From the NCBI GenBank assembly GCA_050290265.1, contig JBNKHI010000002.1, forward strand, positions 1 through 64,000: a stretch of DNA of 64,000 bases. Reading direction: 5' to 3'. The notes beneath the pieces were generated by a model. That model was given only the letters and a program-made list of their open reading frames with translations. It was not told where the DNA came from and ran no database searches. The stretch comes from JBNKFV01 sp050290265. GTDB lineage: Bacteria > Pseudomonadota > Gammaproteobacteria > Pseudomonadales > Cellvibrionaceae. Positions 18,015-27,621 of this stretch are shown piece by piece (positions within the stretch are counted from its first letter, which is position 1; every line of letters starts with the position of its first letter). The translations under genes and the position numbers were made by a program.

Positions 18015-20159
18015 TTAGCGGCTTAACCGCTCGGTATTACCAATACTGCGAGCAAATTGGTTGCGGGTAATCACATACTGCCGGACAGCCTCAGCATCTT
18101 CCGGCGACACTTCTGCGCCAAAACTCACCATACCGCGCTCACTCAAAACACCGTCTATCACAACCTGCTTCCAAGCTTCTGCCGACATTAATAGCGGCGA
18201 ATAACGCAAATCTGGTGTCACACCACCACCAACGGCACCGGTGCCATGACAGTTAATACAATAACGATCAAATACCGCAAACCCTTGCTGGGCAACCGCA
18301 GGGTCAACCTTAGTCTTCGAAAAGTCCGGCAGTTGACGCATTGTATTGCTCGCTTCGGGTAATACAGCATTGCCACCCAACTTAAAGGTAAGCAAGCGAC
18401 TGCGATTAATAGGCTCACCATCTGCTGAGTCATTCGTGAGCGGCCCGGTCATCAATGGGAAAATGCCACCCCACCCCACATTAACACTGATATATTGCTC
18501 ACCATCCACACTGTAAGTAATAGGAGGCGCGACAACACCCGTTTGTGCGGGATACGCCCACAGCTTTTCACCATTGCTAGCAGCATAAGCATTCACGAAA
18601 CCCGTCGCACTCCCCTGAAACACCAGACCACCAGCAGTCGACAACACCCCACCATTCCAAACACCAGGGTATTGCACACGCCACACCTCTTTCTGCTGAA
18701 CTGGATCCCACGCCACCAGCTGACCATTTACCGATTTTTTAATCTGCTCAATAACGTCAGCATCATCCGGCATATCGTCTACCTTGGTATCAACACCTAA
18801 ATTAGAGCCAATTTTTGAAGGTTTTTGATTATCTTCGGCAAGATAAACATACGCCGAGTCTTGAGTCGGCAAATAAACCAGTCCGGTTTCTGGGTCGTAA
18901 GACATTGGATGCCAATTATGTCCACCCATCCACGATGGCGAGACCAATGCAGGCTCTTGAGTTTTCCAGTATTTCGCTGCGGGATTAATGACGGGGCGGC
19001 CCGTAGCCATATCCACATGACTGGCCCAGGTAACGTTCACAAAAGGTTCTGCAGAAATAAGCTGTCCGGTTTGACGGTCAATCACATAAAAGAAGCCGTT
19101 TTTAGGTGCTTGCATGAGCACCTTCCGAACCTCTCCATCAATGGTTAAATCAGCCAGAATAATGTGCTGGGTAGCAGTGTAGTCCCAACCCTCCCCTGGC
19201 GTTGTCTGATAATGCCAACGATACTCTCCCGTATCCGCATCTACTGCAACGATGGATGATAAAAACCAGTTATCGCCTTCACCCGCGCTACGAATATTCG
19301 GATTCCATGACGAGCCATTACCCACACCAAAATACAGTAAGTTGGTTTCGGCATCATAAGCCATAGAATCCCAGACTGTGCCGCCACCGCCAAACTTCCA
19401 CCACTCACCATTCCAGGTAGCTTTTTGTGCCGCCACCGGCTCCGTACCCGTAGGATCATCCGGACCACCAGGAGCAGTATAGAAGCGCCAGACCATCTTG
19501 CCCGTGTCAGTATCATAGGCAGACAAGTAACCTCGAACACCCATTTCAGCGCCGCCATTACCAATAAAAACGTTGTGATTCACAACTCTGGGGGCGCCCG
19601 TAATCGTGTAGCTTTTCGTTTGATCCACAGTAACAACAGACCAGAGCACCTTGCCGTCCTCTGCGTTTAACGCAAGCAGCCGACCATCCAGAGTGGCTAC
19701 GAATAACTTGCCATTCTGATACGCCAAACCTCGCGTAACGGCATCACAACAGGCTTTTGCACCCACGGATTTGGGAACCTTCGGATCAAAATTCCACAAC
19801 TGTTCCCCCGTGACAGCATTGATAGCATGTACATGATTCCATGCGGAGGTGGTGTACATAACCCCATCGACTACTAAGGGCGTTGCCTCTTGACCACGCT
19901 GCTCAGGCAAATCGATATACCACGCCAATGACAGATCTTTTACGTTGGTAGTATTAATCATATCCAAGGGGCTAAATCGTTGCTCATCGGCAGTTCGGCC
20001 ATGCAGCAACCAATTTGCATTATCTTCAGGCGAACTCAACGCCTGGCTATTAGTTGCAACTACGCTGGCCTCTTCCGATCCACAAGCAGATAGCAAAAAG
20101 CCAATGAATAGACACGTTAAAACCCGTAATGACGATTGAAAAAATTGGCGATTAGACAC
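18015..20159 (-). CDS. PQQ-dependent quinohemoprotein alcohol dehydrogenase
   Basis: About 714 residues. Signal peptide with lipobox LLSAC (Cys26), so probably a periplasmic lipoprotein. Eight-bladed PQQ propeller with the vicinal disulfide pair CC at about 137-138 (GAKACCDAVTRG), KFGGGGTVWDSM, the catalytic aspartate in GEGWDYTATQH (about 326) and HNWHPMSYDPETGLVY. A C-terminal cytochrome c domain has CINCH at about 634-638 and a Met ligand in RGMVSF. The residue two after the catalytic Asp is Thr, not Asp, so calcium rather than lanthanide is expected. The GTG at 20159 has AGAGG 5 bases upstream; another GTG lies two codons earlier. It follows a TonB receptor gene by 124 bases. Confidence 0.92.
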   Translation of the reverse strand: MSNRQFFQSSLRVLTCLFIGFLLSACGSEEASVVATNSQALSSPEDNANWLLHGRTADEQRFSPLDMINTTNVKDLSLAWYIDLPEQRGQEATPLVVDGVMYTTSAWNHVHAINAVTGEQLWNFDPKVPKSVGAKACCDAVTRGLAYQNGKLFVATLDGRLLALNAEDGKVLWSVVTVDQTKSYTITGAPRVVNHNVFIGNGGAEMGVRGYLSAYDTDTGKMVWRFYTAPGGPDDPTGTEPVAAQKATWNGEWWKFGGGGTVWDSMAYDAETNLLYFGVGNGSSWNPNIRSAGEGDNWFLSSIVAVDADTGEYRWHYQTTPGEGWDYTATQHIILADLTIDGEVRKVLMQAPKNGFFYVIDRQTGQLISAEPFVNVTWASHVDMATGRPVINPAAKYWKTQEPALVSPSWMGGHNWHPMSYDPETGLVYLPTQDSAYVYLAEDNQKPSKIGSNLGVDTKVDDMPDDADVIEQIKKSVNGQLVAWDPVQQKEVWRVQYPGVWNGGVLSTAGGLVFQGSATGFVNAYAASNGEKLWAYPAQTGVVAPPITYSVDGEQYISVNVGWGGIFPLMTGPLTNDSADGEPINRSRLLTFKLGGNAVLPEASNTMRQLPDFSKTKVDPAVAQQGFAVFDRYCINCHGTGAVGGGVTPDLRYSPLLMSAEAWKQVVIDGVLSERGMVSFGAEVSPEDAEAVRQYVITRNQFARSIGNTERLSR

Positions 20160-20283
20160 TCTCACCTCTTATCATCTAAATTAAGTGCATACGCCTAATA
20201 AAAAGCGCACCCGGCAATTCTGACACTGCCACCGCTGCCGCAAACATCACTCATTAACAGAAGCTATGGCAGGTCAAGGAAAC

Positions 20284-22590
20284 TTAGAACCTCCACTGCC
20301 CTTCGACTTGAAATTCACGACCGCGAGCGTAAACACCTTCGGTCACACCCACCGCACCCAAATCGGAATAACCGGTAATGAGATATTCTTCATCCGTAAC
20401 ATTGGTAAAGCCCGCTTGTACTGACCATGTTTCGGAGTGGTCTTCATAGCGCAACCCCAGATTCAGGGTGTCGTAACTGCCTTGCACCAATAACGGCGTA
20501 TTAATTGCGTCGTTGTAAACTTCGCTGCGATAAAACCAATCCAATCGAGGCGTTAACACACCCGGACCAATATCAAAATCGTGAGCCAGACCGAATGAAA
20601 AAGTAATCTCCGGTGCATTCACAAATTTACTATTAGTATTCACCAGACCCGTACCGACAGGAATTGGACCCGCAACCGTGTTCAATACAATTCCACCACT
20701 GGCAGAATCATAACCAGCATCCAGATACCCCAGTGCTGAATTGATCTGTAAACCACCTAATATGGCAGTAAGTTCAAATTCGAGCCCTTCAATAGTGGCT
20801 TCGGCAGCATTCAAGGTAAACGGATTAGGTAAGCCTGGAGTCAACACGTTTAGCTGAATATCTTCATAACTGGTATGAAAATAAGCCATATTTAAACGCA
20901 GGCGGTTATCCAGCAACTCAGATTTCATACCCACCTCGATAACGTCCACAAACTCTGGTTGAAACGCTGGCGGCTCAATAAAGGGAGGGCCAGACAAACG
21001 TTGGGTAAAGCCACCTGACTTAAAGCCATCGCTGGAACTGGCATAGACCATAATTTCTTCGTTAATACGATAGGAGATATTCAATAGATAGTTCGTTTCG
21101 TTCACATCCAGCTTACCTATCGCGCCGGGTAAAACTTGCGGCGAACCGGCAGCAAGAACGCCGTCTGGCGTCACGAAATCTGTTTTATAAAATTGATCCG
21201 GCAGGAACATTTTATCTTCTTTGGTTTTACGTAAACCTAAGGTTACCGACAAAGCATCAGTGAAATCATAGGTTAACTGACCAAAAATCGCAGTCGCATC
21301 GTTATCCACAGAACCGCCACTTTGTAAACTACCGATGGAAAAATCGACATCATTAATATCCGTGCCTTCCTCTTCAAAATAATAGAGCCCCGCAATCCAG
21401 GTTAGATTGTCTAAAGATCCAGAAATTTGAAATTCCTGCGAATACTGCTCATGCGTATAATCATTAGCCGTATGGTCAATCACTAGAGGACTGTGGTCGT
21501 GATCGGTGGCAAAAACGGACTCCAAATCACGATAAGCTGTAATCGACTTTAATGTGAAATTATCCGTATCCCAGGTAATACTCAAACTGGCACCAGTGAT
21601 ATCCAAATCGGAGCGAACGGGACCGGTACCATTTTCACTGGTGGCGTTGCCGGTCACAAACTGACTGTTATAGCAGTTAGGAGAAGCCGGAGACGGCACG
21701 CTGCCACACTCAGCACCGTTCAGCGCAAAATTGTGATAACTGGCAAAAGGCGCGGTTTCATCGATAAAAAGAGCCGTTGTCGGTGCGCCATTCTCACGCT
21801 CTTTCAATTTCTCCAAAGCTAAATCCATAGTGACAGAATCACTTGGCAAAAAACGAAAATCTGCACGCAGCCCTAAAACATCGTCATTGCCTAAGTCGAT
21901 ACCGTCAGCTAATCGCTCTACATAGCCATCACGCTGCTTTGAGAAAATAGTGAACTTACTGAGCGCTTTATCAGAAAATGGAATATTAATTACGCCTTTA
22001 AATTGCGTTAAGTTATCCGTACCCAAAGACAGCGATGCGTAACCGGACAATTCTTCCGCTGGTTTTTTAGTTGTTAAACTAATTGCACCACCAATGGTAT
22101 TTCTACCAAACAGCGTACCTTGCGGGCCCCGCAAAACTTCTACCTGCTCTAAATCAATCAAATCCATTGCCGCGCCAACGGAGCGAGCAACGTAAACGCC
22201 ATCAATGTAGAGACCAACACCTGGCTCAGTATTTTGATTAAAATCGGTTTGACCCACACCGCGGATAAAGATAGATGCAGCGGCATTACTACCCCCGATA
22301 GCCTCTACATCATCAAAAACCAAATTGGGAACAGCTGTATCAATAGAACCCAGACCATCGATTTGCCTCGCTGCCAAGGCATTCGCAGAAAAGGCCGACA
22401 CAGCAATAGGTGTGTCTGACAAGGATTCTTCGCGTTTACGTGCTGTAACAGTCACTTCTTCCAACGTCTTGAATTGTTCAGCTGCGGCCACAGAACTAAC
22501 GGCAGTGAACGAAATTGGGGCAGCCAGTGCCACAGAAAGAAGCGTTTTGTTAAACCGTAACATCGTTGGCTTGCATCGCTGTTGGTGCAT
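20284..22590 (-). CDS. TonB-dependent outer-membrane receptor
   Basis: 768 residues. Signal peptide ending AVSSVAAAE, TonB-box-like LEEVTVTARKREESLSDTPI, plug with FIRGVGQTDF, GVGLYIDGVYVARSVGAAMD and VEVLRGPQGTLFGRNTIGGA, then a 22-strand-type barrel with a terminal ARGREFQVEGQWRF. AGGAAGAG lies just before the ATG. No STN domain. It is a close paralogue of the receptor at 29.7-32.0 kb. It is transcribed toward the PQQ dehydrogenase gene and divergently from an AraC-type regulator, which suggests uptake of the alcohol or phenolic used by the neighbours. Confidence 0.93.
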   Translation of the reverse strand: MHQQRCKPTMLRFNKTLLSVALAAPISFTAVSSVAAAEQFKTLEEVTVTARKREESLSDTPIAVSAFSANALAARQIDGLGSIDTAVPNLVFDDVEAIGGSNAAASIFIRGVGQTDFNQNTEPGVGLYIDGVYVARSVGAAMDLIDLEQVEVLRGPQGTLFGRNTIGGAISLTTKKPAEELSGYASLSLGTDNLTQFKGVINIPFSDKALSKFTIFSKQRDGYVERLADGIDLGNDDVLGLRADFRFLPSDSVTMDLALEKLKERENGAPTTALFIDETAPFASYHNFALNGAECGSVPSPASPNCYNSQFVTGNATSENGTGPVRSDLDITGASLSITWDTDNFTLKSITAYRDLESVFATDHDHSPLVIDHTANDYTHEQYSQEFQISGSLDNLTWIAGLYYFEEEGTDINDVDFSIGSLQSGGSVDNDATAIFGQLTYDFTDALSVTLGLRKTKEDKMFLPDQFYKTDFVTPDGVLAAGSPQVLPGAIGKLDVNETNYLLNISYRINEEIMVYASSSDGFKSGGFTQRLSGPPFIEPPAFQPEFVDVIEVGMKSELLDNRLRLNMAYFHTSYEDIQLNVLTPGLPNPFTLNAAEATIEGLEFELTAILGGLQINSALGYLDAGYDSASGGIVLNTVAGPIPVGTGLVNTNSKFVNAPEITFSFGLAHDFDIGPGVLTPRLDWFYRSEVYNDAINTPLLVQGSYDTLNLGLRYEDHSETWSVQAGFTNVTDEEYLITGYSDLGAVGVTEGVYARGREFQVEGQWRF

Positions 22591-22780
22591 TTATCTCTTC
22601 CTCTCTTTTTTTGTAGTTAGTACTTTCAATCCTCGACTCTAACAGCAAAAAATTTTTCCCATTAGCCAGATAAAGACAACATCATCCACTAAACGAAAAA
22701 ATCGAGCTTGATCATCAAACACACAGAAAGGTATTATCTATCGATGATTTTATTAGCCGTGTAATATCAGGATAAAAGTT

Positions 22781-23758
22781 ATGGGAGCCATTCCGTTAGC
22801 GCAATTTGAGGTGGTAAATACAACTCAGCCAGATGAAGCACATGAGGCTGCGTGCTCCACATTTACTCGACATAAGCTAAATCTGGAAAGCAATATTAAT
22901 AGTTTCCATAGCCACATATGCAATGCAGACCTAGATGATATATCGCTAGCGTTTGTTGATTACGGTTCACCGGTTGTCATTGAGCCGGGAGAGCTTGAAG
23001 ATTTTTATCTTTTGCAAATTCCGTTAAGCGGCAGTGCTGACATTTATGCCGGGTGCAGCCGTTGTATGACTTCACCCAAAACCGGATCCATCATTTCTCC
23101 CAATCAAAACTTCAAAATGGACTGGAGCGCAGACTGCTCCTTTCTATCAGTAAAAATTAACCAAAAAGCGGTAAAGCGCAAACTGTCTGATTTACTGGAA
23201 GACCCGGTGGATCAGACTGTTATGTTTGACGTGGCAATGGATCTGAATGCACCTCATCTAACCTCTCTCTTGCACCAGGTTAAATTTCTAAAACACGAAG
23301 TAGAAACAGCGTTTGACTTCTTATCCAAAAACTATATGAAAAAAAGTTATGAGGACATGCTCATAACAGGCTTATTATTGTCGCAGCCCCATCAGTACAC
23401 CCACCTTCTTGAGGCATCCAAGCCTGGAATTTCACCCAAACATGTAAAAAGGGCAATAGATTATCTACAACAAAATCTACATGAAAAAATCACCATGCAA
23501 GACCTCTCCAACGCAGCTGGCGTTACCGCACGAACACTACAAAATTCCTTTAAAGAATTTAAAGGAATTTCACCCATGCAATACTTATGCTCCAAACGTT
23601 TAAGCTGCATTCATGACGAATTACGCAAACCTAACTGCAACAAGACGGTGACAGAAATTGCTGAAATGTACGGCATTACTCACTTCGGACGCTTTGCCAA
23701 AGTTTACAAAGAGCGCTACGGACATCATCCATCAAAGACATTAAAAATGTACCAATAG
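22781..23758 (+). CDS. AraC family transcriptional regulator
   Basis: 325 residues. The N-terminal 200 residues resemble the AraC-binding-like ligand domain of activators such as those of aromatic pathways (FYLLQIPLSGSADIYAGCS, ISPNQNFKMDWSADCSFLSV). The C-terminal two helix-turn-helix motifs begin at about 222 (AIDYLQQNLHEKITMQDLS; AAGVTARTLQNSFKEFKGIS; KTVTEIAEMYGITHFGRFAK; YKERYGHHPSKTL). AGGA lies 7 bases before the ATG. It is divergent from the receptor at 20.3-22.6 kb and convergent with the operon ending at 23845; either could be its target. Confidence 0.92.
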   Translation: MGAIPLAQFEVVNTTQPDEAHEAACSTFTRHKLNLESNINSFHSHICNADLDDISLAFVDYGSPVVIEPGELEDFYLLQIPLSGSADIYAGCSRCMTSPKTGSIISPNQNFKMDWSADCSFLSVKINQKAVKRKLSDLLEDPVDQTVMFDVAMDLNAPHLTSLLHQVKFLKHEVETAFDFLSKNYMKKSYEDMLITGLLLSQPHQYTHLLEASKPGISPKHVKRAIDYLQQNLHEKITMQDLSNAAGVTARTLQNSFKEFKGISPMQYLCSKRLSCIHDELRKPNCNKTVTEIAEMYGITHFGRFAKVYKERYGHHPSKTLKMYQ

Positions 23759-23844
23759 CACTCTATATACGCAGACCTATCCTTAACTGCTTTGTTATTA
23801 ATTTTGTATCTTCAATCACTTATTTAGCAGCAGAACACACCCTT

Positions 23845-24642
23845 CTATTTAAAACCCATTCTTACCGAATCCAATACGTCATCACACTTATCACACAGAA
23901 CAAGCGTAAAATTTTCACCTGGTAACGCATTAGGAATAATGCACATCGAACCGGACAAGACAACGTCACCTGCGCGAATCGTTTTACCGAACACTGCAAG
24001 TTTTTTGACCAACCAAAGAACGCTATTCAAAGGGTTTCCTAATACGTCTGCCGCAGTGCCTCTACTGACAACATTGTCGCTTTTTATCATTTTCATTGTG
24101 CAGTGGGAAAAATCGAATTGCTTCGGATCCAGTGAACGTTTCGACAACACAAAACAATAACCCGCTGCGTTATCCGCAATAAGATCGACAATATTAAAGC
24201 TTTGCTGAATACGCCGACTGGCAAATTCAAAACCTAGCTTAATGTCAGAAAGATAATGAACAAGCTGCACGGGAGTAACACAGTCCGGAGGACAGTCTTG
24301 ACCAAAAACAAAGGCCAACTCGCCTTCAACATGCACAGCCAAAGGATTGGGATGCGCCACTGGAGATTCCAATCCTTTTTGCATAGTTGAAAAGAGTGGC
24401 GCAAACACAGGTTCCGTCATGCTAAATCGCTGTTGTGCAACTGAATTTGTCAGTGCGATTTTCCAACCAATCTGTGATTTCCCAGACGCAATCTGCTTTT
24501 GGGAAATGAGATCCTGGACAGCGTAAGCTTTATCAATATCCATTTCTGGTTTAATGCTGGATAACGACTGCTCGCTAACTGCATTTGTATTGATAGCCGT
24601 ATAGAGATGCTCTATGAAATTTTCTAACATAAGGTCACTCAT
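23845..24642 (-). CDS. 2-keto-4-pentenoate hydratase family enzyme
   Basis: 265 residues of the FAH-fold hydratase/decarboxylase family (MhpD, XylJ, HpaH). Visible: IGWKIALTNSVAQQRF, EPVFAPLF, HVEGELAFVFGQDCP, LGFEFASRRI, a GNPLNSVLWLVKKLAVFG segment and GDVVLSGSMCI. These enzymes add water to 2-hydroxypenta-2,4-dienoate after meta-cleavage, giving 4-hydroxy-2-oxopentanoate. Its start overlaps the stop of the flavin hydroxylase gene (TAATG). No aldolase (MhpE) or acetaldehyde dehydrogenase (MhpF) follows in the window. Confidence 0.85.
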   Translation of the reverse strand: MSDLMLENFIEHLYTAINTNAVSEQSLSSIKPEMDIDKAYAVQDLISQKQIASGKSQIGWKIALTNSVAQQRFSMTEPVFAPLFSTMQKGLESPVAHPNPLAVHVEGELAFVFGQDCPPDCVTPVQLVHYLSDIKLGFEFASRRIQQSFNIVDLIADNAAGYCFVLSKRSLDPKQFDFSHCTMKMIKSDNVVSRGTAADVLGNPLNSVLWLVKKLAVFGKTIRAGDVVLSGSMCIIPNALPGENFTLVLCDKCDDVLDSVRMGFK

Positions 24643-26267
24643 TAAAACACATGAGAATGGGTCAATAGGTGTTGTAACTTTTTCAGCGTCTCTTTAAGCC
24701 GCTCAGGCGAAACAATCGCTGCGACGTAACGGTCAGGGCGTAAAATAACAATGCTCTCGTCTTGCTCTTTAAACCAGCTAAACAATTGACCATCAACATC
24801 TTCCACCGCAACGGTGCCGTCTCCGCTGACAAGGCGGTCATTATACGAGCGACCGCTGCGAGAACGGTTGACCTGAATATACCGCGTATTTAAACCAGCC
24901 CAAAATTCCAGGTCGTCGGCGTCTAACAGCGCTTTAGGATCAAGTGCGCACCCAACAATAGAGAACCACGGCCCCAACACCTCATCAAATTTTACAGACT
25001 GCCCCTCTTTATCCTCAACATTCGGTTGAATAAAAAGTTGACCAACACCAGACTCTTTCCTAGGTTCATTGTTTTTATGTAATACAATGCCCCTGGGGAA
25101 TTGGGCAATAGGTTTAAACTTAAACTCCAAAAGATGTTCACGTAATGCTGGCACGCCGTCGATAGCATGAAAAACCCAATCCCGCACACCGGCAATTACT
25201 GAATCAGTTAAGCCTAAAATAGCACCCATGTTGTCAGCCAATGCAATTAAATCGATTGCATGTCCACGTCGCTCCAAATCATAAGTAGATAAAATACTGG
25301 CCGGCAACATACCTTTGGCAGCAGCTGCGACCTTCCAGCCGATATTACCAACATCGCGCAAACCCGAGTTTAACCCTTGCCCCGCCCAAGGCGGTGTCAG
25401 GTGTGCCGCATCGCCTGACAGAAGTACTCGTCCTTTACAAAAATTTTCTGCGACTCGTGAGTGATGGGTATAAGCTCGAATACGCAGTAAGTCGAGTTGG
25501 TCCGCCTTATCCCCAATATGACGACGAATCATATTCCGAACAACAGGCTCCTGAATCATTTCCTCTTCTTCCTCACCGGCAAACAACATAAATTCCCAAC
25601 GCCGATGTTGGTAGGGTAAATAGATACAGACAAAGGGTCGAATGGGGTCTGCGTGCAAAGCCGTATAAGGCGCATCCAGGTCGTCATTAACCGCATCCAC
25701 CACAACCCATTTTCGAGGATGGGTAACACCCTGTAATTTAATACCTAACAAGTCTCTTACTGTTGATCGACCACCATCAGCACCAATAACGAAATCAGCA
25801 TTAATACTATAAAGATCGCCACTGCTATTTTTAACTTTTAGCGTAACGCTCTGCTCGTCCTGCTTCAGTTCAACTAACTCGTGCCCCAAGCGCAGATCAA
25901 CATTATCAAAACGCTCTAATCCTTCGCGTAATGTCACTTCCGCTAATTGCTGCATAAATATATTGCGCATCGGCCAACCATTTTTACGCGCGCTCGGCTT
26001 AACTTCAGCAAAACATACGCCCCGGCCATTGTAATAACGCAGTGGAACATCCTGAATCATATCTTTTAGGCAAGGCTCTGCCAGTCCGACCGTTTGCAGC
26101 ACCCTCAACGCCTCATCATCCATACCTACAGCGCGGGGAAACGGCAAAATATCGTGACTTAATTCCAATACAATTGTTGGAATATTGTAAAGCCCCATAT
26201 AATTAGCCAGAGCAATACCGTTAGGACCCCCGCCAACAATAACAACACCGGTTTGTTCAGAGTTCAT
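24642..26267 (-). CDS. FAD-dependent aromatic hydroxylase, MhpA-like
   Basis: 541 residues of the class A flavoprotein monooxygenases. FAD-binding GGGPNGIALANYMG at 12-25, the DG motif in FVIGADGGRSTVRDLLGI and the GD motif in VLLSGDAAHLTPPWAGQGLN. The length, the C-terminal thioredoxin-like extension and HLTPPWAGQG agree with 3-(3-hydroxyphenyl)propionate hydroxylases (MhpA), which ortho-hydroxylate a phenol to a catechol with NADH. AAGGGAA precedes the ATG. It stands between a VOC-fold protein and the hydratase, matching hydroxylase-dioxygenase-hydratase order. The substrate may be another phenylpropanoid. Confidence 0.87.
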   Translation of the reverse strand: MNSEQTGVVIVGGGPNGIALANYMGLYNIPTIVLELSHDILPFPRAVGMDDEALRVLQTVGLAEPCLKDMIQDVPLRYYNGRGVCFAEVKPSARKNGWPMRNIFMQQLAEVTLREGLERFDNVDLRLGHELVELKQDEQSVTLKVKNSSGDLYSINADFVIGADGGRSTVRDLLGIKLQGVTHPRKWVVVDAVNDDLDAPYTALHADPIRPFVCIYLPYQHRRWEFMLFAGEEEEEMIQEPVVRNMIRRHIGDKADQLDLLRIRAYTHHSRVAENFCKGRVLLSGDAAHLTPPWAGQGLNSGLRDVGNIGWKVAAAAKGMLPASILSTYDLERRGHAIDLIALADNMGAILGLTDSVIAGVRDWVFHAIDGVPALREHLLEFKFKPIAQFPRGIVLHKNNEPRKESGVGQLFIQPNVEDKEGQSVKFDEVLGPWFSIVGCALDPKALLDADDLEFWAGLNTRYIQVNRSRSGRSYNDRLVSGDGTVAVEDVDGQLFSWFKEQDESIVILRPDRYVAAIVSPERLKETLKKLQHLLTHSHVF

Positions 26268-26297
26268 GTGCTTTTCCCTTAAAATAAGTTCAGCGGA

Positions 26298-26753
26298 TCA
26301 ATCAAATATTGGCTCCAGGTCAATTAGGTCGCTAGGCGCATTGAGATCCTTAAATATTTTTTTCGCTTTTTCGTCATCGTGTTCAGTTTCAAGAAAGAAC
26401 TCCAGGCGATGCCCATCTGGATCTTCAAAGTAAACTCCACGACCGATACCGTGATCAGTCGTCTTAACCACACCGACACCCTTTTTCAGCAGCATGCCGT
26501 ATAAACGCCGCAAAACTTCTTCGTCACCCTCAATTTCCAAACCATAATGCTGAAGCTCGTTACCACCGTGTATGACATGATCAGTTTCAATCAACGCAAT
26601 ATCATGATGCTTTTTCCCGAACCCCATCATCGTCCAGCGCTCGCCTTCTGCCGTGATTTCCATGCCAAGGATGTCTCGGTAAAAATTTGCCGAGGCCGCT
26701 CGATTAGTCACAAACAGTGAAATATGCGTACGTACTATTTTAGGTTTTATCAT
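26298..26753 (-). CDS. VOC family protein, possible single-domain extradiol dioxygenase
   Basis: 151 residues with two VOC modules (THISLFVTNRAASANFYRDI ... LGMEI; LQHYGLEI ... VYFEDPDGHRLEFFLE). A 2-His-1-carboxylate metal site is readable as H10, H69 and E118. Glyoxalase-like proteins share this fold, so the reaction is not fixed by sequence, but position between the hydroxylase and the SDR favours meta-cleavage of the catechol produced by the hydroxylase. Classical type I extradiol enzymes are about twice this length. AGG is 7 bases before the ATG. Confidence 0.8.
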   Translation of the reverse strand: MIKPKIVRTHISLFVTNRAASANFYRDILGMEITAEGERWTMMGFGKKHHDIALIETDHVIHGGNELQHYGLEIEGDEEVLRRLYGMLLKKGVGVVKTTDHGIGRGVYFEDPDGHRLEFFLETEHDDEKAKKIFKDLNAPSDLIDLEPIFD

Positions 26754-26780
26754 CTCTTCACCTTATCTAACCTTCACGAA

Positions 26781-27575
26781 TTAAATGTAGATACCACGTG
26801 TCATACCACCATCAATACCTAGAGACTCTCCTGTAATCGAAGCGGCTTTAGGCGATGCTAGAAACCCTATCAACCAAGCTATTTCTTCCGGCTGTAGCGT
26901 TCTGCGAATCGGTGTATTGTCGATATACGCCTGTTTAACTTCCTCAGGCGTCTTTCCCTGCTTAACGCCTTCGCGTTCGTAGAGTTCTTGAATATGCGGC
27001 GTATCAACAACACCAGGATGAATAACGTTCACTGTGATGCCATCCGGGCCCAACTGATCGGATAACGTTTTATTCATATGCACAATTGCCAAGTTGCGCA
27101 TACCCGAAATAATTTTGCTGGCTCGAGCAGTTAATCCACCAATATTAATAATGCGACCAAAACCCAGTTTTTTCATATGCGGAGCAACCGCTTGGGCACA
27201 ACGGAAATAGCCAATAGTTTTGGTATTCAAGTCACCGAGTAACTCTTCTGGCGGTGCAGAGGCCAAATCATTGCGAACCACACCTGACGGTGCAGCAGCA
27301 CTATTCACAAGGATATCAATACGTCCAAAGTGGGCAGCAACGTCTTCTACCATTTTTTGCACAGCTTCTGTATTACTGGTATCGCAATATAGTGGATACA
27401 CTTCAGTACCGGTCGCTTCCTCTATTTCTTTCGCTGCGGCTTCCAGCACTGACAAAGTTCGCGAGCAAATAGCGACCTTACAACCCTCTTCAGCCAAGAA
27501 TTGCGCAACGGCTTTGCCGATACCCATACCACCACCCGTTACAATGGCTACACGATTTTTAATTTCTAAATCCAT
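26781..27575 (-). CDS. SDR family protein with a non-canonical active site
   Basis: 264 residues, Rossmann fold with TGGGMGIG at 13-20, NSAAAPSG at 91-98 and a PG motif at VNVIHPGVVDTP. The catalytic Ser-Tyr-Lys set is not recognisable: the Ser position reads Gly147, the Tyr position Ser157 and the Lys position Asn161 (SGMRNLAIVHMNKTL). I recall similar RN-containing SDRs in other gene clusters, so this may be a defined subfamily with another mechanism or a non-redox role. GAGGA precedes the ATG. It lies 46 bases after the symporter gene and 27 before the VOC gene. Confidence 0.85.
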   Translation of the reverse strand: MDLEIKNRVAIVTGGGMGIGKAVAQFLAEEGCKVAICSRTLSVLEAAAKEIEEATGTEVYPLYCDTSNTEAVQKMVEDVAAHFGRIDILVNSAAAPSGVVRNDLASAPPEELLGDLNTKTIGYFRCAQAVAPHMKKLGFGRIINIGGLTARASKIISGMRNLAIVHMNKTLSDQLGPDGITVNVIHPGVVDTPHIQELYEREGVKQGKTPEEVKQAYIDNTPIRRTLQPEEIAWLIGFLASPKAASITGESLGIDGGMTRGIYI

Positions 27576-27621
27576 AACATCCTCTATCGTTTATTGACTA
27601 TTTCAACTTTCTCGGTGTGCT

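Noticed and set aside
18015..20159. Lanthanide-dependent (XoxF/ExaF-type) alcohol dehydrogenase
   Set aside because: The position two residues after the catalytic Asp is Thr (WDYTA), not the Asp typical of lanthanide enzymes.
22708..22718. TTGATCATCAA palindrome upstream of the AraC-type gene
   Set aside because: Only 11 bases, and AraC proteins usually bind direct repeats, so it is too weak to call an operator.
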